Assembly (NCBI RefSeq): GCF_043290135.1
Contig: NC_134704.1
Coordinates: 21,150,001-21,214,000, forward strand
Length of the DNA stretch: 64,000 nucleotides
Origin: Rhipicephalus microplus
Lineage: Eukaryota; Arthropoda; Arachnida; Ixodida; Ixodidae
Direction of reading: 5' to 3'
Shown here: piece by piece, positions 1 to 12,800 of the stretch
Layout of the letters: every line of letters starts with the position of its first letter
Position numbering within the stretch: position 1 is the first letter of the stretch
Made by a program: the position numbers and the translations under genes
The notes under the pieces: model-generated
Told to the model about the DNA's origin: nothing
Seen by the model: only the letters and a program-made list of their open reading frames with translations
Database searches by the model: none

Positions 1-540
1 ATAGTCACTCCTCATAGACAAAGATCTAGAAAACATAAGCCATGAATGTAGTGTTGAAGCGAGAACAATCGATTAAATTGTGCAGAAATTTTAGGCGTTC
101 AACATGGCGACGCTTCACAAGTGTAGCGAGACCTATCTGGAGAAGGAAATTCGTCGGAAAAAAATCCCTATCTTTTTTGAACAGATTCGAGCTTTTTGAT
201 GTCACATTTCTTATGGGGGTTCCATACCAGACTACCATATTTGAAAATAAGGTGCATAAGAGTTTTGTGCGTAAGCAGTTTGGTTTCCTGAGGAGCAAGA
301 CGGAGATGTAAATAACCCACACTCTTGAGGGCTTTGTTACATGTGAGATCAATATGTTTGGACCATGATAAATTATGTGTCATAAGGATATCAAGGTACT
401 TAAATTCGGAGATCTTTGACAAACTAACATTGTTGAATCCTTAGCCAAAAGTCAACAGGCACGAACGTCTGGTAAATGACAATGATTGTCTTGGAGAAGT
501 TCATACTAATTTGCCAAGATTTGGACCAGCTACAAAAATA
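1..540 (-). pseudogene. LINE remnant, 3' part of a reverse transcriptase ORF
   Basis: Frames on the minus strand read fragments typical of the C-terminal region of jockey/CR1-like LINE reverse transcriptases: HNLSWSKHIDLTCNKALKSV, GYLHLRLAPQETKLL, SLVWNPHKKCDIKKLESVQK and RLKFLHNLIDC. Frameshifts break it. It lies in a UBA1 intron and is probably cut by the window edge. Confidence 0.7.
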
Positions 541-648
541 AGAAAATGAAATTAATTCACCATGGCTAGAGAAATACTTGCCAAGACGTTCCTTTATGTA
601 TGGAGTGCAACATCATTTTTTTATCATGATGTAAAAGATTGCCCTCAC

Positions 649-819
649 CTTCATGATCTCCTGCGCAGCGATGCCTCCAATGACTGCTTGCATGGGGCAG
701 AGTGAGCCACTGGAGACGTGGGCCAGACCGGAGAGCAGCTTCTCATCGAGGCTCTCCAGCGGTTTGGCTGAAGAGGCATTCTTCTCTTTTGCTAGGGCCA
801 CCACCTCAGCTGCATCCTC
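649..819 (-). CDS. UBA1: UBA1 exon 10
   Basis: 57 codons: [40 protein letters not shown] and [17 protein letters not shown], which leads into the active adenylation half in the human enzyme. The donor GTGAGGG means the gene continues beyond the left edge. Confidence 0.96.
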
Positions 820-3800
820 CTGAGGATATCAACCACCCATGCCAAGCATGTGCATTTAAACATAACCAATTCTGTCGATACTTCAGCAAACCATACGTGC
901 CACCAATTGGGCTTAAAGCATGCTAAATTAATGAGTTTGCACCGGGAAAGAAAAGGGGAGGGGGACCATGAGCAGGATTCACTAGGTAATGTGCAAGAGG
1001 AAAGGGGGTGGGCGGGGCAGTTGCAATGACCTGCTAGAGAGGAGGCTGGGTATTGGGCAATAGGCGTAACTTGCAGAGAAATGTTTAACTTTTATACAGT
1101 CGCCGACTGTATATGAGGACTCTGCGGGAACCACTGAAAAGTAAGAGCAATAGAGTAAAAAAGAAAGGGGAACAAACAAACAAAACAAAATGTGCTACAG
1201 TCGAAATCTGCTACATTAAATGCCGCTGCAACAAAATTTTCGCTACAACGAAAAATTAACGGCTCCCTGTCGGCACTCAATAGGAGTCGATGCATACCGT
1301 AATTACTCCTCGAATATAACGTGCACCTTTTTTCCGGTTAAGCCAGTTCATAAATCGCATGCGCGTTAGAATCGTGTACAAGGAAAAAAAAAAAAAAAAA
1401 AAAAGGTCATTCTATTGCTATCGGCATTTCCAAAATGGTCACCCCCCACGTGCGTCAACATGTTGCGTCGGCCATTTCTGCCTCTGTGTTTCCCGTGTGC
1501 GGCCCTTCGTACGTGTGCTGAGGAGTTCATCTTGTAGTGCATTAGCATCGACGGCGTAGAAGGGCGTACTCCAAAAACTCGTGTGCATTACGATGCCGCT
1601 TTTAAAAGAAGTCATTGCGTGTGCAGAAACGGACGGAAATCGAGCCGCATCGTGGTCGTTCGGAGTTCCCGAAACGTGTGAAGGGGACTGGCGAAAACAA
1701 AAGCAGAAGATTGTCGACAGCAAAGCTTCACGCAAAGCGATAGTTATAGCGCGAGAACAAAACGACGACACAGAGACAAGAAGGACACGAAAGACACGAG
1801 CTGTGTCGTCGTTTTGTTCTCGCGCTATAACTATCGTCATGCTGTACCAACTAGCCCAAGCTGCCACACTTCACGCAAAGGCTTCAGTGGACCACAGCAG
1901 GGTCGGTTTCCGCAAATTGAAGAGCTGCTCGGCGAGTATATGCTTGAGCAGCGAGCGGCACAGCGACCCGTGACGACGGAACTGCTCCAAGTGCGTGCTA
2001 TGCAGTTAGCCTTAGAAAAAGGGCTAATGCGGAGCCAGTTTAAAGAGAGCAGGTGCTGGATAACTACCTTTATGAAGAGGAAAGGCTTTTTCCTCCGAAG
2101 GCAAACGGGCATATGCGAAAAGTTTCCGGAGGAGTACGATGAAAACCTTCAGTTTTCAGAGGTTCGTCCTGAACTTGCGGCACAACAACGGCTACCTGCT
2201 TGGGCAAATCGGGAATGGCGATCAGATGCCTCTTTATTTCAACATGCCGGGCACCACAACCGTCGAAAAGAAGGGGGCGAAGCAAGTTCGCGTGCCGACA
2301 TCGGTCCACGGTAAAACTACAGTGACGGCAATGCTCTGTTACACGTCAGATGGGCACAAGCTTCCCCCGGACCTCATATCTAAATGGAAGACGCTCCCGA
2401 AAGGAGTCGTTTTTTCGAGTGGTGTGATCGTGCGGGCCAACGAGAACAATGGGTGCGCGTTGCAACCGATGTCTTGCTTTTTTTTCTTCATCGTGGAAAC
2501 CGGGTGCGCGTTACAATCGAGGGTGCGGTAGAATCGAGTAAATACGGTAACTTTAAGAAGAGGAAAGGCTTCTTTCTCCGAAGGCGAATGGGCATATGCG
2601 AAAAGTTTCCGGAAGAGTACGATGAAAAGCTACCTGCCAAACCTGGTCATCACTTCAAATGTGAAATTCTGCTCTTAGTACATGATGCTCTCAATCTAAA
2701 AGAAAAATCTTAAGGGTAGCAAGAACTACTACACAGTAGAACACTGAATTATGAGCTGTGTGAACAGACAAAACAGAAATGCAGCTTTCACAAAAAAATT
2801 GTGTCCCACTAACTTATGATTGAATGTCCACAAGGCATACAACCAAGTTTGCTATTATCCATAGCACTTAGTGTTCCAAAGCACGGACTTGGGAAGATAC
2901 AGCAAACAAAAAACATCCGCCAGCAAACTGCGATGGAATGACATATGTTGTCCTTAACATTCCTCGTGCCAGTCCATTTAGAGAGGAAAAAGCACCTCGA
3001 CTAAGTGGGTTTTGACTAAACGCTTGAGCTGAACAGTCTCATACCTATTGCCAGAACACTAAAGCATTGTTTCTATAAAAGAACTTGCTTGCAAACACTG
3101 ACACGCAAGGACAGTTTTCTCTATAAGTTAAAATTAGAGCCTCATTATAACAAACTTGCACATCTTACACAAAATTAAGTTCGTGACACCCAAATATTCA
3201 TTATAAATATATATTCCTAATACGGTATCCATTGCAAGACTATCCTTCCTTTACTTTGTTATAACCAATATAGTGTTATCCGGGTTTCTAATATCAAGCT
3301 TTGAGTGTAATAAAGGAGTTCTGTGAGTCATTGGTTTTCCTATAGCCTGCAAGTCAACACTGGCAATGCAGACAGCTCACAGTAAACAATCTCAGGCTTT
3401 CTGAGAGAGAGATGCAAGTAGTACAAAGAACGCTTCTTCGACATATTGGTCCCACTAATTTGAAGACTCTGTACCTTGTTCCAAGGTCGCGGTAACCGGG
3501 AGTGCTTTGCCTCGAAGGCGTGAAGTGCTTGAAAGCCCAGGTGCAACTGATCTTGGCGGTCCATCTTTGCGAAGTCCGAGATGACGTACTCTGGCTCTTC
3601 GAGGGCATCCTTTAGAGACTTCTGCAAGGGCAACATGAAGGGAAAGCGAACTATGTGAACTACGCGGTGATACAAAATGCACATAAAGTACTGACAGTGC
3701 TGCAAATGAGAGCATTCAATAGAAAAACCAATTAGCTTTATTATTTGGAATGTGACAACTGATAGCTGTAATCATGTTCTGTAAAATGTGCATGCCCATC

Positions 3801-6800
3801 CTGTCAAATATATAAGTAAAAGACAGTTACGGGGGGACGCGGGTCTTAGAATGGTGAAAAATGGCCAAAAAGTCTATTTTGAGAAAATGCGATATTTGAA
3901 ATTTTTAGACCAATAAACACATGTCCTCAAATTGTGAACGCTCAATTCGATCAGTAAATGGATTAAAATTGATTATAAGTCGCCACGGGAGCCGCAAAAC
4001 AATCCATGGCAGGTCAAATTCGTTCAAACATCCCACGCGCGCCGCCGGCGAGGCAGTCGGTCGATCGCCGCCATCTTGGGCTTGTTTTGAAGCTGATTCC
4101 TTTGTGCGCATTTTGCCACTTCAAAATGGCGTCGCTTAAACAGAGCGGCTGCCCTCGCCCCTTTTCTGGAGCCCCCTTCCGTGCCGCTGATTGGCCGGAG
4201 CACGCGCGCACCAGGCGAGCCCTCTGTTCCTCGCTTCCCATTGGCTCATGTGGCCAACGTTGCCCGCGCTTTTTTTTTATATTGTTCCTTGGCTGCCGGT
4301 TCCCGTTCGCGCTCGTTGTTCGTCTGCTTCCCGCATGTGCCTGCTTGTGCTACGCGACCGACTTTCCGTCTTTTGCCGGCATGATTGGAGACGCTTGTCT
4401 AAAGAAGAAGACGCACCAAGCGTATGGCAAGAAACGGAGGCGCCCGTGGAACGCCCGCCAGAAGAAAGCAGCCGACAACATGCAGCAGATTTCGCCCGAG
4501 GCCGCCGAAGCGGCCCCTTCTGACGACGGTGCGCAGCCGCGGCCGCTTGTGTTCGAAGCGGTGCACTCTCCTGTGCCTTGCAGCAGCACCTCATCGGATT
4601 GTGTCGTCGGTTCGTCATTTTGCACTTCCAGCAGGATCCTAGACCGGATTGACACGGCGTTTTATTCGGCAGACGAGTTGGCTGAGTGCGCGAGAAATGC
4701 AGCGGGCTTGAAGGCATCACTCGCATCGCAGTGCGCGACCGAACGCAAGTTCGAGTTACTAGATATTGATCTGGAGGATGGTGGCAAAGAAAACTGGACA
4801 CAATTGGTTATTGTTGATCTGGCGGCGATACGCTCGTTATTTGGACTTGTCGCGTGCCCAGAATGCGGTGAAAGAAGCGTCACTATTTCAAAGGCCAAGA
4901 AAGAGTACGGGCTGTGTTCGAAGCTCATAGTCACGTGCGGCAGTTGTGACTTTCGTGAAGAGCGTTTTTCGTCCCCACGTATAGCCAACAAGACCGACGC
5001 CAAAATAAGGCCGTTTGAAGTTAATATGCGTGCCATGAAGGCCATCAACAGTATTGGCAAGGGGGCAACGGCTCTGTCGGACTTTTTCACCGGGGTGAAT
5101 ATTTCGCATTGAGGGCTTCACCACAAGAGTTGCCAAAGCCACATGAATATAATGAAAGAAGCCCGCTGTGCAACTGCTGCCAAATGCGAAGCGGCGAGTG
5201 TTGCTCGCGTCAAGGAGCTCTATGCGGAGTTCGGCAACGCGCCCGGAAACGTCGACGTCATTTATGATGGCACCTGGCTTACGCGTGGACATAGCTCGCA
5301 TATATGTGTTGGCTGCATTGTTGAGATGCGTAGTGGCCTCGTGATAGACCATATCGTGCTATCAAACTTTTGCCTGGCTTGCACAACAGAACCCAAGGAA
5401 GGAGAAGCAGGACATTCTGCCTGGCTCATTCAGCATGCCCCTCTGTGCCAGAAGAATGTTGATTGTAATGCTGGCCAGATGGAAGTGGAGGCAGCACTAC
5501 GCTTGTTTGAGCGGTCACTTGAAAAGCACAAGCTTCGTTATACGACAATGCTGTCGGACGGCGACAGCAGGACATTCCATGCACTCACAGAAAAAGAGGT
5601 GTACGGCTTCATAAAGGACTGCACAAATCATGTACACAAGCGTATGGGAGCTGCTTTACGTACCCTTGTAGAGAAAAAAAAAAGAGCTCAAGGTGGCTCA
5701 CTTGGTGGAAAGGGCAGACTTACGCAACAAAAGATAAAGAAGATCACCTCATACTATGGCTACGCATTGAGAAGCCACAGGAACGAAGTTCCTGTGGCTC
5801 TCAATGAGAAGCCACAGGAACGACCAGGATTTAAAGCCTGAAGGCTTTGATAGATAGATAGATATGTGGGGTTTTACGTCCCAAAACCACCATATGATTA
5901 TGAGAGACGCCGTAGTGGAGGGCTCCGGAAATTTAGACCACCTGGGGTTCTTTAACGTCCTGAAGGCTGAAGGCTTGAAGGCTTTGAATCCTGGTTCAAA
6001 TTTCAGAGAGCTCTTGCGAAAAATGAGAAGCCGCCACCACACAAAGACAGCCTGCCTGATTCCGTAACTGAGGCATTGGAGCCTGTGTTTCGGCGGCTGA
6101 GCGACAATGCCCTCTTGGAAAGGTGCAGCTATGAGATCACCCAGAACCCAAGTGAGAGCGTGCACGCTATGATTTGGCAGCAGGCCCCCAAAACTCAGCA
6201 TGCATCCTTGCGGAGCATTGAAAGGGCAGTTGCCGAAGCCATCAGCCGCGTCAACCAAGGCATAACCAAGGCACAACCAAGAGCAACGTGGAAATTGCCG
6301 AGAAACTGGGCTACAGCGCTGGCAATAACTTGGTGCGTCGCAGCCTTGAGAAGGACAAGGGCAGGCTGCAAAAATCGCGAAGAGAGCATCTCGACAGCAT
6401 TTCAATAAAGGAAAGACTTTCAAAGCGTCACAAGCCAGCAGGGGACTCTGCTTACAGCCCTTGTCTGCTGTAAACAGTCATGATGGCAAATAGTGAGAAT
6501 TTTCGGAAAAATAAATATTCTTGGTTTTAGACCTAAACATTGTGTAAATCTATTGTCTATCCAAGGACAACATTATTACATGACTTTTTTGTGTTCTTTT
6601 CACTTGCAAGGCACTGGAACGACCACAAAGTAAAAAATAATTCTCATGAAGAGTCAATGACTATTTTATAGTTCTAGAACAAGCTGTGAGCAGTATTCTG
6701 GGTGGGTACAGTGAAATTTAGCATAGACATTAATCCTATAATACAGAGCTACAGAATGATGTCATTAATATCGCTGTAGCTTCACTTTAGCAAAAGTTAA

Positions 6801-9800
6801 AGTTGCTAGAAACTTCAAACACGTTTTTCTCAATTCGATGTTTTTGCACATTGCAATCGGCCTTACGGGGGTTTTTCCTATGTTTAACTTGAGTGAATGC
6901 GACAAAGTTGGTATCATTTTATTCGTCTTGACATGATCTAGGGGGGTGATGCTATTTCTATTTCTCTAGCATCACTTCAAAAGTAACCATTGAAGATTTC
7001 AGTCAGAGAAATTTATTGTAATATAGTGACCATAAGTGTTCGTCCGTTTTCTTGCTTATAAAATGTTTTCAAATGGATAAAAATAGCATCACCCCCTACA
7101 GCAAGTCGCCAGCATTGGGACTATGCATTCACTTTTCGGGTTTAGCAAGAATAAATTGCCAAGAAGACCCGTAAGCAGTACGCAATTAATTAAGATTCAG
7201 ACCGTATTTTCTAAACCACTTGAAATATTAAGAAACGAATTAGAGATTTGAAATCAGCATGAAAAACTAGCTTAGGTAGTGAAGTTTGGTTAGGATTGAG
7301 CAAAAAATTAAAAAAAAATTTTAGAACCCACGTCCCCCTTAAGCCACACTAAGAGAAAGCTTTTATGAACGTACAACCACAGTACATTTAGTGCACACTT
7401 TACCAAAAATTAGAGCTTGCCGAAGCTGCAATGCAGGGCTCTCGCAAACATCAGAATACGATAGAAATTCAATACACCTGTGCTGGCAAGACAAATGACA
7501 CCACTCACAAACTTGATGTCCTTAGGCATCTTGACTTGTGTTGCGATTCCACCTCTGAGGTAGTCTCCAAATTGTGTCGTGTCGCCCACGCTAAATGTGT
7601 AAGGACCTTGCGAGATAGAGGAAAGCATACATGAACAAAAAACGGTACATTGTCAAGCAAACAGCACAAGTACAACCATTAGCCCCGAAGGAAGCTTTGT
7701 AGATAACACAAAAACTGAACTCACCGAGCACCTTGACTTTCATGGGTGGGCAGTTGTTGATCTCTGTCATGCCACCAACTTCTGTGAAAGTCACGTAGTC
7801 CCCATCTTCAAGTCCGTGCCGGGTTTCATCCAGGCAAGTCACTACTGCGTCCTTGTCCTAGGGCACAAACGCCGTAGTGAACCGTTTCAATAATTTATTT
7901 CACAGCGTGAATGTAATGTGAAGAGTTGTTTCAAGAAGTAAAGACATGTTCACACTTCACGTGCTCCTTGCAGGTACAGTTGCTGACAGTTTATTCAGAG
8001 ATCTTCATGGCACCACCGCTCTTCCCCATTGATCCTAATGTGAACTCGCGAATGAAAATTCGGACAGCCACTGTGCGCCATTCGATTATTTGGACTCCCT
8101 ATGACTGACCGGATGCGCCGCCGTACGCCATTACCCGCTGACAGCGACGTTAATACGTTTGCTAGGTTGCCAGCACTGATATGCTGCACTAGCTATGGAT
8201 GGATGTCGGGCCAGAGGCAAAATGCAAGCGGAAATTGCCATTGTTGATCTCGAAGGCTATGTGAGGTGACGCATTTTTTTATTTTTATTTTAGCCGGTGA
8301 AGCAGCCAATACAAGCCACCTACAGAGTCTGTTCGCTGTGGCGCTTGGCATGTGACAGCAGAGCAGCGTCAGTCAGCTTCTTGTTCTGTGTTCTTGCTCT
8401 CATGCGTGTTCCGTGGCGTGCTGAAATGGATCCGACGCCACCCGTTGCTGCGCCGTCGGGAGTGAAGAGACGCGGCCAACGTGGGAGCTACAAGACACTC
8501 ACGATGACGAAAAAAGCGGAGATAATTCGCCAGGTAGAAGGTGGCCGACCTCAGTCTGAAGTGGCTTGGGAATTTTCTATTTCCTAGCAAACAGTCTCGG
8601 AAGCGCGTGTGTGTGCAGACTACACAGTTTTTTCGGGCGATAGGGCCTATAAAAGATCTTTTCGAGTGAATCCGTTTTTTCGGACTCCCGATTATTCGAA
8701 CTTTTTGGCGGTTCCCGTCGAGTCCGAATAAACGGTCGGCGACTGTATCGCGAACGACGCTTAGCAAAAGCAATGGTTGAACATAATCTCCTGTACTTAC
8801 TTTCCCAATGACTCCGCCCCAATTTCGTCAAGAAAGATAGATTTTACCTCTTATAATGATACCATTGAAGTCTGCTTTAGCTTTGCACGAAGGAAGAAAA
8901 GCAATTGGTGTGCAAGTATATATGGTACTATATAGAAGTACGGTTAAGCTAATTTGAAAATATGGCATTTCAGAAACTGCACCTCAAAAATGTTTTACAT
9001 AGAATATACAGAGATTGCCTCTATTGTTTCACCGAGCAGAGACCACACATACTGTAGAGATTGTGGGCTTGGCTAACACATCACAAGCTGTCCACTGAAG
9101 TCACTTTTCTGTTTTGCTTATTCGGTGAAAGAAAAGTCAAGTCTTCAAGACTGGTTAGGTTCATGAGGCCGCTCAACACTAATGTTCCAAAGCACGGGCT
9201 AGCGCAGATACCAAAGGAACCCTGATATCTGCTTGCAAAATGCGATGGTATGTCATTTTCTTTCCCACTCTTTCCACAGCACAAGTCCACTGTACAAGGA
9301 AATGCACCTCTACTGAAGTGGGTTGTTCACTACTGCGGCAGATGCCACAAGCCAGATTGATAACACGAAGGTTTATTTAATTTCAAGAAGATTCCGAACA
9401 GTCTTCCTCTAAGCAGATAACACTACACTCTTGGTGTATTGCCAGTTACTATTTATTAAACTACTACCACTACTAACAGCTTCCGTGGTAGTCGACCAGT
9501 TGTCTTCGTGTGCCACACACTACGAAATGAAGGCCTTCAGAGAACATACATCAAGCATTTCATTCAAACCTCATTATAACAGTTACATCTGCCACAAAAA
9601 TATTCGTTATATACAAAAATTTGTTATAAACTATTATTTGTAACACTATGTCAAAGCTATTGGCTGCTTCTTTATAACCAATCATTCGTTGATATATATA
9701 AAGTTTGCAGTGTACTACTTTTAAAGACCAAGCACTAAACACACCTTGCTGATGGAAGCAACCATGACTGAGACAGGCTGTTCTCCATTGGTGTCAACCA

Positions 9801-12800
9801 CACGGAACGTCTCGCCGAAGTCGCAGAAGATCTGCCTGCAAGGCAGTGGCATGGAAACAAGAACAGGCAAAATTGTCATATTTCAGTTCAAACTCGTGCA
9901 AATTTCTTTTGCAGAGAAAAAATATAAATGAATAATTGATTTACCCAAAGAGACCTCTGGTGTCGGCTACGATGAGGGCAATGTTGTGAGCGCGCGTGAA
10001 ATACGAGATAGACAGCTGCTCCGCCAGCGGAGTGTCCGTCAACACCACCACCTGTCAAAAGACACCACGCATTTCTTTTGCTTTGTGAGAGTCTTTACAT
10101 GCATCGTTAAATGAATATGAAGCAAGATGCCATCTAACAGCTTTCAGCTCAGTGAAAGGGGTTCCAACACAAACTTTGGCCTCGCGTTTTTCTGCTGATG
10201 CAATGTGTTTCGGAGGCCTGTTGGTCAACACGACACATCGTTTGCTGCAGCATGTGACAGATAATTATAGGCCCCTCATTATCGACCAGTTTTAGTTTCA
10301 ACTTGAAAGAGGTCTAAAAACAAGAAGCTGCTGGGTACAACTATTGCCGCCTAGCATGTGCAGCTCTTTACCACGTCAGCACACAAAACCGACACATTTC
10401 CACATGGTCCGTATCAAGAATTACTTGGAGACGAGACTACAGTGTCGTCAAACAACACTTTCAAAGCGTGCGCCACGGTCACGCACTTGCGACCAGCCGC
10501 CGAGAAGTACCGTATTTGCTCGCATAATCGGCGCATTTGCATAATAGGCGCACTCCTAGTTTGGTCGCGGAAAATGCGATTTTTTTTAATTCCGCGCATA
10601 ATAGGCGCACCCCGAACTTGGCCGTGATCAGAAACGATTCCACCCCCCAGCGGTACAGTTGGAACGCGGACCCCGTACCCTGAAGAAAAAAAGGCAAATC
10701 GACGAGCAAATAAAAAAAAAATTTGAAGTGCAACGACCCACCGTATTTACTTGATTCTACCGCGCCCTCGATTGTAACGCGCACCCGATTTCCACCGCGA
10801 AAAAAAAACAAAAAAAAACCGTAAGACATCAATTGCAACGCGCACCCATTTTCCTCACCGGCCCGCACGATCACACCACTCGAAAAAACTACTCCTTTCG
10901 GGAGCGTATTCTATTTAAATATGAGGTACGGGCGAAGCTTGTGCCCATCTGACGTGTAACAGAGCTTTCCGTCACGGTAGTTTTACCGTGGACCGATGTC
11001 AGCACGTGAACTTGCTTCGCGCCCTTCTTCTCGACGGTTGTGGTGCCAGGCATGTCGAAGTAAAGAGGCGTCTGATGGGCATTCCCGATTTGCCCAAGCA
11101 GGTAGCCGTTGTTGCGCTGCAAGTTTAGGTCGAACCTCTGAAAACTGTGAAGCTTTTCATCGTACTCCTCCGCGAAACTTTTCGCATATGCATGTTCCCC
11201 TTCGGAGGGAAAAGCCTTTCCTCTAAATAAAGTTAGTTAGCCAGCACCTGCTCGCTTTAAACTGGCTCTGCATTAGACCTTTTTCCAAGACTAATTGCAT
11301 AGCCCGCACTTGGAGCAGTTCTGTCGTCACGGGCCGCTGTGCCGCTCGCTGCTCAAGCACATACTTGCCGAGCAGCTCTTTAGTTTGCGGAAACCGACCC
11401 TGCTGTGGTCCACTGAAGCCTTTGCGTGAAGCTTTGCTGTCGAGAATCTTCTGCTTTTGTTTCCGCCGGTCCCGCATGCACGTTTCGAAAACTCCGAACG
11501 ACCGGGATGCGGCCCAATTTCCGTCCGTTTGTGCACACGCCATAACTTTTCTTTTAAAAGCGGCATCGTGGTGCTATCGAGTTTTTGGAGTCGGCCCTTC
11601 CACGCCGTCGATGCTAATGCACTACTAGATGACGAACTCCTCAGCACACGTACGAAGTGCCGCACATGGGAAACGCATAGGCAGAAATGGCCGACGCGCC
11701 ATGCCGACGCACGTAGGGGGCGGCCATTTTGAATTTGCCGATGGCAATAGATTGACCGTAATTTTTTTGTTCGTACTCGATTCTAACGCGCATGCAATTT
11801 ATAAACTCGCTTAACCGGAAAAAAGGTGCGCGTTAGATTCGAGTAATTACGGTAACTAACGTGTTTGTCAAAATAAAACTTGAAAAAAAAAAAAAAAAAC
11901 GTCCATGAGCGAAAAAAAAAAAAAAAAACGGCTGTTCCATCAATTACTGATACCCCCCAAATCACCGCGCTTTTTGGAGGTCACGTGTACAACGCCGTGG
12001 GCTCGATCGCCATCACCACCATCAGAGAAAAAGAAACGCCATTTTACAAGCGGTGTGCGTATGTTGTGGTCGTGTATTGAACTTTGGTTCTACCATGGGG
12101 AAGTACGCGAGCTACACGGCTGGGTTTAAACTGAAGGCAGTGCAGTACGCGCTGGAGCACGGCAACCGGGCTGCAAGCAGGCATTTCGGCGTTGGAGAAA
12201 CCAGTATTCGGTACTGGAGGGACCAAGAAGAAAAACTTAAGGCGACGAAGAAGACACGACGGGCTTTCGGCGGTGCCAAGACCGGCAGGTATCCGAACGT
12301 CGAAGAGCAACTGGTCCGGCATATACGGGAGCTACGACAAGACGGCTGTGCTGTGTCGTTGGATATTGTGCAGACTGAGGCGCGCAGAATAGCCCGAGCG
12401 CAGGGCATCGAAGCAAAAGAGTTCAAAACCAGCTCCGGATGGACAACTCGTTTCATGCCGCGCCATGGCCTCGCACTGCGAAGGCGGACCACCTTGTGCC
12501 AGCGCTTGCCCGCAGCATATGAGGACAAAGTGGTGGACTTCCACAGTTTTGTTATAAAGCTCCGACAGCAGAAAGACTTCATTTTGTCCCAGATCAGCAA
12601 TGCTCATCAAACCTCCCTTTGCTTTGATATGCCGTGGAACACGACAGTGGAGGGGAAAGGTGCACGGAGCGTCATCGTCAGAACGTCTGGCGCTGATAAA
12701 CAACGATGCACCAATGCTGGCGATGACAGCGGATGGGCGTAAGCTACCGCCTTACGTTATTTTTAAACGTAAGACGCTCCCAAAGGCAAAATTCCCTCAA

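Larger units (their letters stand above)
1297..2547 (+). mobile_element. Family A pogo-like element, copy 1 (with internal hairpin insertion)
   Basis: It is bounded by CCGTAATTACTC and GAGTAAATACGG with TA on both sides (1295-1296, 2548-2549), as expected for pogo/Tc1 elements. 1251 bp; removing the 131-bp insert and one 12-bp duplication leaves 1108 bp, the size of the other two copies. Subterminal repeats contain GCGCGTTA/TAACGCGC motifs. Confidence 0.85.
3831..7338 (+). mobile_element. Mutator-like DNA transposon, 3.5 kb
   Basis: Inverted termini: GGGGGACGCGGGTCTTAGAA at the left and, reverse-complemented, GGGGGACGTGGGTTCTAAAA at the right. The interior carries a transposase of the tick 'Mutator-like transposase domain' type. 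A clear 8-9 bp target duplication was not found. It sits in UBA1 intron 8, opposite in strand to UBA1. A 6.4-7.3 kb non-coding tail completes it. Confidence 0.75.

Noticed and set aside
1383..1403. Poly(A) run as evidence of a retroposed gene
   Set aside because: It lies inside the subterminal region of family A copy 1, where the other copies have variable A/T runs.
3822..7347. 8-9 bp target duplication of the Mutator-like element
   Set aside because: GACAGTTAC on the left and TTAAGCCAC on the right do not match.
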